Source: JABJAG01 sp965222215 (GTDB lineage: Bacteria; Pseudomonadota; Alphaproteobacteria; UBA6615). Taken from it: DNA of 64,000 nt. Below are positions 51,559-61,000 of this stretch, piece by piece. The stretch covers positions 1,860,001 to 1,924,000 of the forward strand of contig OZ244931.1 in assembly GCA_965222215.1 (NCBI GenBank), written 5' to 3'. The stretch's first letter is position 1. Every line of letters starts with the position of its first letter. The notes beneath the pieces are model-generated. The model was not told where the DNA came from. It saw only the letters and a program-made list of their open reading frames with translations, and did no database searches. The position numbers and the translations under genes were made by a program.

Positions 51559-53751
51559 ATGACCGACGCTCAGAAAATCGATATCGAGAAGATCGAAGCG
51601 CCCGACGCGCCTGCCGAAGGCTTTCGCGAGGGTGTCTGCGATTTCAATTATTGCGTCAGCCACCTGTCGCGCTATTGGCTGCCGCTCCTGTTCGTGAGCG
51701 GGTTCGGGATCTGGCATATCCTGACAAATCTCTACATCACGGAATCCGAGCTTTGGCAGAATTCGATCCATTTCGCCGGGTTCGCGCTGCTGGCCTACGC
51801 AACGACCGCGACGTTCCGGAAGCACGCGGAAAAGCGGTGGTCGATCGCCCTTGACCTCGCGATCGGACTGCTCGTCGCCGCGTCCGCGCTGTGGATCGCG
51901 GCCGCCGAGACCGGCCTCTACGAACGAACGCTGGCCAAAACCGGACTGGCCTGGCAGTTCGGGCCCATCGACTGGGCCGCCGGCATCATCGTCATCGTGG
52001 CCGCGATCGACCTCACCCGGCGGCTGACCGGCTGGATCATTCCGGTCCTGGTGATCGTCGCGCTGAGCTACATCCTGTTTCTCGGCGAGATGCTGCCCGG
52101 CGTGTTCCGGGCCGCGAGCCTGCCGCTCGACAACGTGCTGTTCCGCTCGCTCTACAACGACGAGGGCATGTTCGGGATTATCACCACGATCTCGTCGGCG
52201 AATATCACCCTGTTCATGATCTTCGGCGCGTTCCTGCTGGTCTCGGGCGCGTCGGACTTCGTGATCGAGTTCGCCAAGGTGATCGCCGGCCGCTTCCGCG
52301 GCGGTGCGGCGTTCGTGGCCGTGATTTCCTCGGCACTGACCGGCACCATCAACGGCTCCGCCGTCGCCAACACGGCGTCGACCGGGATCATCACCATCCC
52401 GCTGATGAAGGCGAACGGCTTCCGGTCGAAATTCGCCGCCGGGATCGAGGCGTCCGCGTCGACCGGCGGTCAGATGATGCCGCCGATCATGGGCGCCGGC
52501 GCCTTCGTGATGGTCTCCTTCACCGGGATCGACTACGGCACTATTGTGCTCGTCTCGATCATTCCGGCGATCCTGTATTTTCTCTCCGTCGGCTTCATGG
52601 TCCGCGTCGAAGCCATGAAACACAATATCGGCACGGAACACGTCGAGGCGGTCGACCGCGCCAAGCTGTTCGGCGGCGCGCTGAATTTCCTGCTGCCGCT
52701 CGCGGTCATGACGTGGCTGCTGGTCACCGGCCGCACACCCGCTTTCGCCGCCTGCGTGGCCATCGGGACGCTGGTCGCAGTGAGTTTCGTCACCCCGAAC
52801 AGGATGATGCCGAAAAAGATCGTCCAGGCGCTGATGCTGGGCATCAGGACCTCGATCATGACCGCGATCCTGCTGGTCACGGTGGGCCTGATCAACAACG
52901 CCGTCGTCACCTCTGGCCTCGCGAACGGCATGTCCCTGATGATCGCGCAGTGGTCCCAGGGGTCGGTCCTGATCGCCGTAATCCTGATTGCCCTGGTCTC
53001 GCTGGCGCTCGGGATGGGCCTGCCCGTGACGGCGGCCTATATCGTGCTGTCGATCCTCTCGGCTCCGGCGCTGGCCGGGCTTCTCGCCGACGGAATCATG
53101 GTCGAAATGCTGGCCGCCGGTCTTTCCGATCCGGCACAAATCGCCATGTTTGCGCTCGTGGATTCGCCATTAATTCAAAAAATTTCTACCGGAATGAGCC
53201 TAGAGGAAGCGCGACAACTGGTCTCCGGCCTGCCGTTCGAACTGGCGCTTGTGATCCGCCCGGCCCTGATCGACACGGAAACCCTGACGGTCTTCCTGCT
53301 GACGGCGCACCTGATTGTGTTCTGGCTGAGCCAGGACTCGAACGTCACGCCGCCGGTGTGTCTCGCCGCCTTCACGGCCGCCGGCATCGCGAAATCGCCG
53401 CCCATGGCGACGGGCGTCGAGGCGTGGAAGATCGCCAAGGGCCTTTACATCGTCGTGCTGCTGTTCGCTTTCACGCCGCTGATCGGCTCCGGCTTCTGGG
53501 AAAGCGTGCAGATCGGCGGATTCGCGCTGTTCGGGATCTACTCGATGACCGCGATGATCCAGCGCTACTCGGAAGGCCCGATCCCGATCTGGCTCTATCC
53601 GGTGCTCGCGGGCGGCGGCATCCTCTGCTTCATCCCGCTGGAACTGCTACTGAATGCGATCGGCGCCGTGGTCGTGATGGGTGTGATCGTCTTCACCTCG
53701 CGGCGCAGGCGCGATCTCGATACGCCGCAGACAACGGTAACGGCTGCCTAG
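51559..53751 (+). CDS. TRAP transporter fused permease (DctQM, 4TM12TM)
   Basis: 730 residues, a fusion of the small and large TRAP membrane subunits as is usual for TAXI systems. The large-subunit hallmark AFVAVISSALTGTINGSAVANTASTGI and GIEASASTGGQMMPPIMGAGAF are intact. Na+-driven secondary uptake with the TAXI binding protein. ATG at 51559; a TTG eight codons upstream is less likely. An AT-rich stretch (53155-53200) is within normal coding. Confidence 0.93.
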   Translation: MTDAQKIDIEKIEAPDAPAEGFREGVCDFNYCVSHLSRYWLPLLFVSGFGIWHILTNLYITESELWQNSIHFAGFALLAYATTATFRKHAEKRWSIALDLAIGLLVAASALWIAAAETGLYERTLAKTGLAWQFGPIDWAAGIIVIVAAIDLTRRLTGWIIPVLVIVALSYILFLGEMLPGVFRAASLPLDNVLFRSLYNDEGMFGIITTISSANITLFMIFGAFLLVSGASDFVIEFAKVIAGRFRGGAAFVAVISSALTGTINGSAVANTASTGIITIPLMKANGFRSKFAAGIEASASTGGQMMPPIMGAGAFVMVSFTGIDYGTIVLVSIIPAILYFLSVGFMVRVEAMKHNIGTEHVEAVDRAKLFGGALNFLLPLAVMTWLLVTGRTPAFAACVAIGTLVAVSFVTPNRMMPKKIVQALMLGIRTSIMTAILLVTVGLINNAVVTSGLANGMSLMIAQWSQGSVLIAVILIALVSLALGMGLPVTAAYIVLSILSAPALAGLLADGIMVEMLAAGLSDPAQIAMFALVDSPLIQKISTGMSLEEARQLVSGLPFELALVIRPALIDTETLTVFLLTAHLIVFWLSQDSNVTPPVCLAAFTAAGIAKSPPMATGVEAWKIAKGLYIVVLLFAFTPLIGSGFWESVQIGGFALFGIYSMTAMIQRYSEGPIPIWLYPVLAGGGILCFIPLELLLNAIGAVVVMGVIVFTSRRRRDLDTPQTTVTAA

Positions 53752-53753
53752 CC

Positions 53754-55178
53754 CTACTGCTCCCTGAGCGAGCGGGTGAAGGACTGCTGGACCGGGCTCA
53801 CGAGATACTGGACCAGCGTGCGTTCGCCCGTCCGGATCAGCACTTCCGCCGGCATGCCCGGGAGCAGCTTCAGCCCCTCGAGCCTCGGGTCGTTGGGATC
53901 GTCGAGTTCGATCTGCGCCGTGAAATAGCTCTCGCCCGTGGCCTCGTCGGTCAGGCGGTCCGCCGAAATCCATGACACGGTGCCTTCGACCGTCGGCGTG
54001 ACGCGCTGGTTGAACGCCACGAGGCGCACCTGGGCCGACAGGCCAGCCCGCACAACGTCGACATCCGTGGGATTCACGCGGGCCTCGATCACCAGTTTCG
54101 CATCGCCCGGAACCACATCGAGGACACGCTGGCCGGGCTGGATCACCGCGCCGGGCGTATGCACCTGCATATCGACAACGATGCCGTCCGACGGGCTGAT
54201 GACCTCCGTGCGCAGCTGCACATCCTCGGCGGCGCGCAGGCGTTCCTGAAGGTCCAGCAACTGGGTCTCGACCTCCCGCAACTCGGCGACAACCTCGTTC
54301 ACCTGCTCCGTCCGCAGTTCGAGGATGCGAATTTCCGCTTCCGCAATGCTTTGCTTCGCCCGCGCGATCGCAGAGAGGTTCTGGCCACGCTGGCCCTGAA
54401 TTTCAGCTCTCCGCCGCTGTAACGCGAGCAGGCGAGACTTCGGGGTCAGCCCTTTGTCGAAGAGCGTTTGCAGATCTGCCAGCTCATCCTCGATCAGCCT
54501 CAGTTGCTCGTCAGCGGAACGTATCTGGGCCTGCAGACCCACGATTTCCTCACCGAACTGAGCCACCCGCTGGCCGAGAATCTGCCGCTGTCCCTCGATC
54601 GCGGCGCGGCGGGCCTCGAAAATACCGAGCTGGCCGAGCATGGTTTCCTGAACTCGGGGATCATCACCGCGCGACGTCAGCTCCTCAGGAAAGTTGACCC
54701 CCTGGTTACCGTCGCGCTCCGCACGAAGCCGCGCGGCGCGGGCGAGCGCGGCGATCCGCTGGCCCTGGAGCAGTTGTAATTGCGCATCCGGCTGGGTACC
54801 GGCCAGACGAATCAGGACCTGGCCCTGCTTCACCTCACTGCCGTCGCGCACAAGGATTTCCTCCACGATACCGCCTTCGAGGTGCTGCACGATCCGCCGG
54901 TTGTTCTCGACCCCCACGGAGCCCGATGCGATCGCCGCACTGTCGATGGGCGCGAGAACGGCCCAGGCCCCGAAGAAGCCGAAAAAGATCAGGACGATAA
55001 TCGTTCCCACAAGAATGACCCGGCGGTTGCCGACATCGTTGCCGCCGCCGGCCGGAGCCTGCATCCCCATTTGCGGCATCGGCATTCCGGGAACGCCTCC
55101 CTCCGGGCGCGGCGCAAGCTCGCCAACGCCCGTTGGCCGATCGTCACCGCCAATCCGTCCCAGAGGTGTCCCGCTCAA
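53754..55178 (-). CDS. HlyD-family type I secretion adaptor
   Basis: 474 residues, membrane fusion protein of a type I secretion system. A ~50-residue Gly/Pro/Met-rich cytoplasmic N-terminus is followed by one membrane helix (VILVGTIIVLIFFGFFGAWAVL), the first half of the lipoyl domain (VQHLEGGIVEEILVRDGSEV), a long coiled coil (residues ~135-310) and the beta-barrel domain. Start overlaps the ABC exporter stop (ATGA). Confidence 0.92.
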   Translation of the reverse strand: MSGTPLGRIGGDDRPTGVGELAPRPEGGVPGMPMPQMGMQAPAGGGNDVGNRRVILVGTIIVLIFFGFFGAWAVLAPIDSAAIASGSVGVENNRRIVQHLEGGIVEEILVRDGSEVKQGQVLIRLAGTQPDAQLQLLQGQRIAALARAARLRAERDGNQGVNFPEELTSRGDDPRVQETMLGQLGIFEARRAAIEGQRQILGQRVAQFGEEIVGLQAQIRSADEQLRLIEDELADLQTLFDKGLTPKSRLLALQRRRAEIQGQRGQNLSAIARAKQSIAEAEIRILELRTEQVNEVVAELREVETQLLDLQERLRAAEDVQLRTEVISPSDGIVVDMQVHTPGAVIQPGQRVLDVVPGDAKLVIEARVNPTDVDVVRAGLSAQVRLVAFNQRVTPTVEGTVSWISADRLTDEATGESYFTAQIELDDPNDPRLEGLKLLPGMPAEVLIRTGERTLVQYLVSPVQQSFTRSLREQ

Positions 55179-56977
55179 GACGTACCCTCCTCTGCCGCGG
55201 GTTCTCCCTGCCCCCTGATGGCCTTAGTCTCCTGCGCCACACGCTCGGGCGCGGGCTCCTTTGCCGGCGGGGGCTTGCCCATGAGCTCCGCCATCACATC
55301 GTCACGCGGCCCGTAGAGATCCACTTTCCCTTCCCTGAGAACGAGGATCTTGTCGACATGTTCGAGCATGCTCGGGCGATGCGCGATAACGACAATCGTC
55401 GTACCGCGCCGCCGCATCTCGTCGATGGTATCGAGCAAGGCCTGCTCTCCCACCCGGTCCAGGCTTGCGTTCGGCTCGTCCAGGACGAGAAGCTTCGGCG
55501 TGCCGAACAGCGCCCGCGCCAGGGCTATCCGCTGCCGCTGACCGCCGGACAGAACTCCACCCGCCTCGCCGATTTGCGTGTCATAGCCTTCCGGCAGGCT
55601 GAGGATCATTTCGTGGACGTCCGCCAGCTGTGCCGCGGAGATGACGGCGGCATCTTCCGCTTCACCCATGCGCGCGATGTTTTCCTTCACGGTGCCACCG
55701 AGCAGTTCCACGTCCTGCGGCAGGTAGCCCACATAAGCGAGCCGGTCCTGATCGCGCCAGAGCCCCATATCCGCCCCATCCAGACGCACATGGCCCGAAG
55801 ACGGCAGCCAGCTTCCGACAAGAAGCCGTGCAAGTGTCGTCTTGCCCGCCGCCGACGGGCCGATCAGGCCAAGCGCTTCACCCGGATCCAGCGAGAAGCT
55901 GATGTTGCTGAGAATAGGCTCGGTACGCGCCGGCACGCCGAACGTCACACCTTCGACCCGAAGGTGACCCTGCGGCGGCGGCAGCTCCATATTGCTCCCG
56001 GCCGCACGGCCCTGGGCAATCAACTCCTTCACCCGCGCATAAGCGCCCCGCGCGGCGACCATGCCCTTCCACGCGCCGATCGCCTGCTCCACCGGCGCCA
56101 GCGCCCTGCCCATGATGATCGACGACGCGATCATCGCACCGGGTGTGATTTCCTGCTGCACCGCCAGGAACGCCCCGGTTCCCAGAACACCAAGCTGGAT
56201 CACGAACCGGGCAAACTTCGCGAACGCCGTAATCGCGCCGCCGCGCTTGCTCGCGATCGACTGGAACGCGATCATCCGCGCGTTGTCCTGGTTCCAGCGA
56301 TTGACCAGGTTAGGCAAAACGCCCATGGCCGAGATCATGTCGGCGTTGCGGACGGCTGTCTCCGCACGGTGCATGGATTTCTGGGACTCACCACTGGCCT
56401 GCGACAGCGGCTCGCGCGTCACGAGCTCGTTCGCCAACGCGAGCCCGAACAGAAATATCGCGCCGCCCGTCGCAATCCAGCCCAATAGCGGGTGGACCAG
56501 AAATATCACGGCGAGGAATACCGGCACCCAGGGCGCATCGAGCACCGCGAAGACACCCGGGCCGGTTAAAAACCCGCGAACCGTTTCGAGGTCGCGCAGA
56601 CCACGAACGGATGGGTCGTTGGTGTGGCCCAGCGCGCTGGTCACACTGCTTCCAAGAATGCTTCCGCCCAGCTTTCCACTCATCCAAGAGGACAGGCCAA
56701 TCATCACATAGGTCCGCACCCCTTCCAGCGCCGCGAGCGTCAGCAGGCTCACGATGGCAATCAGGGTCAGGACGAACAGGGTGTCGACATTGCCGCTGCC
56801 GAGAACCCGGTCGAAGACCTGGAGCATGTAAATCGGCACGGTCAGCATCAGCAGGTTAATAAACATGCTGAACACGATCACGGGCATGAAACCGCGCTTG
56901 ATCGTGGCCACGGCCTCCGCGAACACTTCCGGGACGGGCGCGCCGCGCCCGTTGGGGTTATGAGTGCTATCCGTCAT
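55175..56977 (-). CDS. Type I secretion ABC exporter (PrtD-like)
   Basis: 600 residues. N-terminal six-helix transmembrane domain without a C39 peptidase, then the nucleotide-binding domain with Walker A GPSAAGKTT, signature LSGGQRQRIALARAL and Walker B LLVLDEPNASLD. PrtD/HlyB-type exporter for C-terminal-signal substrates, here most likely the giant RTX protein. Start overlaps the TIGR03032 gene by 11 bases. Confidence 0.93.
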   Translation of the reverse strand: MTDSTHNPNGRGAPVPEVFAEAVATIKRGFMPVIVFSMFINLLMLTVPIYMLQVFDRVLGSGNVDTLFVLTLIAIVSLLTLAALEGVRTYVMIGLSSWMSGKLGGSILGSSVTSALGHTNDPSVRGLRDLETVRGFLTGPGVFAVLDAPWVPVFLAVIFLVHPLLGWIATGGAIFLFGLALANELVTREPLSQASGESQKSMHRAETAVRNADMISAMGVLPNLVNRWNQDNARMIAFQSIASKRGGAITAFAKFARFVIQLGVLGTGAFLAVQQEITPGAMIASSIIMGRALAPVEQAIGAWKGMVAARGAYARVKELIAQGRAAGSNMELPPPQGHLRVEGVTFGVPARTEPILSNISFSLDPGEALGLIGPSAAGKTTLARLLVGSWLPSSGHVRLDGADMGLWRDQDRLAYVGYLPQDVELLGGTVKENIARMGEAEDAAVISAAQLADVHEMILSLPEGYDTQIGEAGGVLSGGQRQRIALARALFGTPKLLVLDEPNASLDRVGEQALLDTIDEMRRRGTTIVVIAHRPSMLEHVDKILVLREGKVDLYGPRDDVMAELMGKPPPAKEPAPERVAQETKAIRGQGEPAAEEGTS

Positions 56978-58022
56978 CGCCGATTGTGATGATGCGGTGA
57001 ATTTCGTCCGATTGGAAGCCGAGGGCCATCGGTCGCTCGACACCGGGCAGCGCGATCACGTCGTAGAGTTCCTCGACCACACCCTCGATGCGCAGCCAGT
57101 GAAGGATATCGCCGCTTTCGGTATCGATCACGAGCAATCCGCAACGCGGCGGCGCACCGGCTTCCGACAAGCGATCGTCGAGCGCCAGTCCCTGGAACGT
57201 GCCTGCCTCGCGTGGAAGCGACAGGCCGACGATGGCGTACTTCCCTACAAACGCCATGCCACGCAAAAAGCCGGGGCAGAACGCAATCGGCTCGAACTTT
57301 CCTGTATCCAGGTCTATCGCTCCGAACTCGCCGGTTCCGGCATTGGAAAGCCAAAGCCTGTCGTTGTACCAACGCGGTGAATGGGGCATCGAAAGTCCAC
57401 CCGCGACGACCTCGTTCGATGCCACGTCGATAAGGATTCCCCCGTCGCGCCGATGATCGCGCCAGCCGTCCGCCACATCGCTTTTCCCCACCGCCGTCAC
57501 GAATGCCGGTTCGCCGTCGCGCATCGCGAGGCCGTTCAGGTGGCACCGGTCTTCCGGGCCGAGACGCGTTATGAAGTTCGGGGTCCAGACAGGCCGAAAG
57601 CTCGAATTTTCGTCCGGCTCCGCGAGACAGGAAAACCGTGTGTTGACGAAAACAACGGAATTGTCCGGGCGTACGCCGATATCGTGAATGTCCAGATCGC
57701 CGGTCGTGTAGCCGACCTGGGGAACATAGAGCCGGTCGTAGCCCTCGTGATCGATGCCCGGCAGCAGCGCATTGGAGAACCGCCACAGCTGGAAAAGCGA
57801 ACTCATCCAGAGCGTGTCGTCTCCGGCCGCCAACCCCATACACCGGTTGAACGTACGCTCGAACGCGGACAGGCGCCCGTTCTCCTGGTATCCCAGGAGA
57901 AACAGCTTGCCAGCCTGGTATGTCGTGAAACCAAGCGAAACTCCAGCTTCCGCCATCCACGATGTGAAATGGCGGGAGCTGGAAATATCAAGTTTTCGCT
58001 CGGACGTGGCCGTGTCCGTCAA
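56967..58022 (-). CDS. TIGR03032 family protein
   Basis: 351 residues. Conserved features are FTTYQAGKLFLLG, WMSSLFQLWRFSNAL, LDIHDIGV and SMPHSPRWYNDRLWLSNAGTGEFG, which look like blades of a beta-propeller. No signal peptide. Function unknown; it sits ten bases after the giant adhesin stop and overlaps the exporter gene, so a role in making or exporting that protein is likely by context. Confidence 0.88.
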   Translation of the reverse strand: MTDTATSERKLDISSSRHFTSWMAEAGVSLGFTTYQAGKLFLLGYQENGRLSAFERTFNRCMGLAAGDDTLWMSSLFQLWRFSNALLPGIDHEGYDRLYVPQVGYTTGDLDIHDIGVRPDNSVVFVNTRFSCLAEPDENSSFRPVWTPNFITRLGPEDRCHLNGLAMRDGEPAFVTAVGKSDVADGWRDHRRDGGILIDVASNEVVAGGLSMPHSPRWYNDRLWLSNAGTGEFGAIDLDTGKFEPIAFCPGFLRGMAFVGKYAIVGLSLPREAGTFQGLALDDRLSEAGAPPRCGLLVIDTESGDILHWLRIEGVVEELYDVIALPGVERPMALGFQSDEIHRIITIGDDG

Positions 58023-58032
58023 ATCAAACCCG

Positions 58033-61000
58033 TTAGATCAGGAAGTCGTCCTCGTGGAGGTTGACCTTTTGTACACCGATCAGGGTCAGGCTGTCGTCCC
58101 CGTCGAGGGTGATGACGGTATTCGAACCGCTGTCATTGGTGGCCGCGAGAAGATCCGCGAAGTCGGCAAAGCCGAAGTCGGTTACATCGGCCACATCGTC
58201 CGAGCCGCCGCCGGTCACGAAGTTCTGGATGGTGTCGTCGCCCGTTCCGTTTTCGAAGACGAAGAGCTCGTCGCCACCGTTCGCCAGCAGAGTATCGTTG
58301 CCTTCGCCGCCATTGAGCGTGTCGTTGCCGTTGCGCCCGTGCAGGAAGTCGTTGCCGGAACCACCGAAGATTTCGTTGACCCCGTCGTCACCCGTCAGGA
58401 TGTCATCGAAATCCGTGCCGATGATGTTCTCGAAGTTCTGAGCGCTGCCGCCAAGCGGGAACACGTCGATCTTGCCGAGCATCATGTCGGCATTCACGCC
58501 GGCCGTGGACGAGGCATATGACAGGGTGTCAATACCGTCACCGCCATCCATGAAGTCCACGCCCGGGCCGCCATCGATGATGTCGTTGCCGGCACCACCG
58601 TTGATGGTGTCGCTCCCGCCCTCACCAAACAGCATGTCATTGCCGTCACCGCCGTTGATAATGTCATCGCCGTCGCCGCCGAAGACCTGATCGTCGCCGT
58701 CACCGGCATTCAGATCGTCATTACCCGCTCCGCCATTCAGCACTTCGCTCGCTGGCGATCCGCCCAGTGAGTTGTTGTTCGGGTCGCCGTCGATATCGAC
58801 ATAGAGGAACGAGCTTCCGTTCGCCGTATCGCCGTTCGACGCCTCGGTCGCTTCGGCGTCGATCGCCATGATGAAGTCGTCGATGCCGAGCTGCTGTTTG
58901 CCGTAGACCACGTAGGTCTCACCGGACGCACCGCCGTTCGGATCGGCCGCGTAGGCGCCGATGATCAGGTCATCGATGCCGTCGCCGTTGGTGTCGCCCG
59001 CAGCATTCACGGTCCAGCCGGAGAAGTCACCGACATCGATACCACGAAGGACGAAGCCGACTTCACCGTTGCCGATCTCCAGGTCCCGGAGGTTAATTTC
59101 CGGTGCAAACCCGGTGTCGTTGCCGAAGATGACATAGCTCTCGCCCGCATCGCCCTTCGGCGTACCGCCGGAGGTATTGGCGTTCGAGCGCGGCGCACCG
59201 ACGATGATATCGTCGAAACCGTCGGCATTGATATCGCCCACGCGGCTGACCGAGAAGCCGGCCAGCGCGCCCGCGAAATCACCCACAAGCACAAAGCCCT
59301 TGGAGCCGTCGCCACCGTTGGCCGCGAACAGTTCGGAGACTTCGATGGAACCGTCGGCCGTACCGTCGTCGTCGTCGAGATCGCCGAGGTTGCCCGTACC
59401 GCCGAACACGACATAGGCCGCACCGGACTTGTTATTGCCGCCGAGAGTGGTCTCGTAGGCGCCGATGACGATGTCGTTGACGCCGTCGCCGTTGATGTCC
59501 CCGGCATCGCTGATACCGCGGCCGAGGCGACCGCCGGCGATGCCGCCGTTGAAGCTGAAGCCGTTGGTGCCGTCTATCGTCGACAGATCGAACTCCGGCG
59601 AACCGATCGTATCCTGGCCGAACAGCAGGTACGCGCGGCCAGCATTGTTCAATCCGTTCGGATCGGCATCGAGCGCACCGATCAGAATTTCATCGGCGCC
59701 GTCGTTGTTCATGTCTTGCACGCCACTGACGTGGAAGCCCGACTTCTCGCTCTTGTCGACGCCACGGATCACGAAGCCCATGCTGCCGTCGCCGCTGCCC
59801 TGGGAGCCGAACGGCTGACCGGTGATGTCGACACCGGAGTCACCGTTGGCGTCCATCAACTCACCGAGGTCGAACTCGGCGGCGAATCCCGTGGACTTGC
59901 CGTAGTAGATGAACGTGGCGCCGTTATCGATCAGCGTCTCGCCGTTGTCCTTCGAGCCGTTGCCGTTCAGATCGCGGAACCAGTCGTTGCCGCGCGCACC
60001 GAAGGCAATGTCGTCGATGCCGTCGCCGTTGAAGTCGAAGCCGCCGGTGGAGGAAAAGCCACCCTGCTCGTTCGACGACGACGCGGTCTCGGGCCGGCCC
60101 GTGACAACAAAGCCCTTCGAGCCGTCGCCGCCGTTGGCCGCCAGGAGGTTCTCCAGCTTGATGATGTTGTCATCGGAGCCGTCGAGGGCGTCGAGCGCCT
60201 CGAAATTGGCATTCCCGGCGGAGCCGAACACGATGTAGGCCTCGCCCGCCGCATTCGCGACATGACCCGGGAAGATTTCGACATCCGCCTCGTGGGCACT
60301 GATGTAGATATCGTCGAAGCCGTCGCCGTTGACGTCGCCGGCGCTATGGATCGACGCACCGGATCTGTCACCAGCATCGATACCGTCGAACCGGTAGATC
60401 ATGGGGTTCGTGGTCGGGTTGAGATCGCTCTCGGCGGCGTGGGTCGCCGCTCCCAGGTACACGTAGGTCGAACCCGCGGTCTGGTTGCCGTCCGGATCGG
60501 CCAGGATGGCGCTGGTCATGACATCGGCAAAGCCGTCACCGTTCACGTCACCGGCCGAGGCCACATCGAAACCGGATGCGTCGAAGGCGTTGATACCGTT
60601 CAGGATGAAGCCCTTGGACCCGTCGCCACCGAAACCGGTGTCGAGTTCGAACAGGTCGACGAACGGGCCAAAGACAGGCGAACCGTCGATCGTCATATCG
60701 AGAGTCGGCATGTCCGCGCCCGAGATCGTCCAGGTGCCGTCCGGATTCTTCGTCCCGGCGCTGAACGTGATGTTGTCCGGCACGGAGGAGAAGGTCACCG
60801 TCTGGATCTCGGAACCGTCCTGATCCGGGAAGTCGACACTCACCGGAACCGCGACCGTCACGCCGGACGTGCCCGGCGTTGCTGTCAGGACCGAGGTGGT
60901 GATTACCGGCGTATCGGCCACAGCTTCCACGTCAATCGAGGCCGTCGCCGTGTCCGTGCCGCCATTGCCGTCCGAGACGGTGTAGGTGAACGTATCGACA

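Noticed and set aside
51187..53139. Minus-strand open frame of 650 codons opposite the TRAP permease
   Set aside because: Composition of a reverse frame; the plus strand encodes an intact TRAP permease.
53155..53200. AT-rich patch in the TRAP permease as an insertion
   Set aside because: The encoded residues read as normal permease sequence, so it is only local codon choice.
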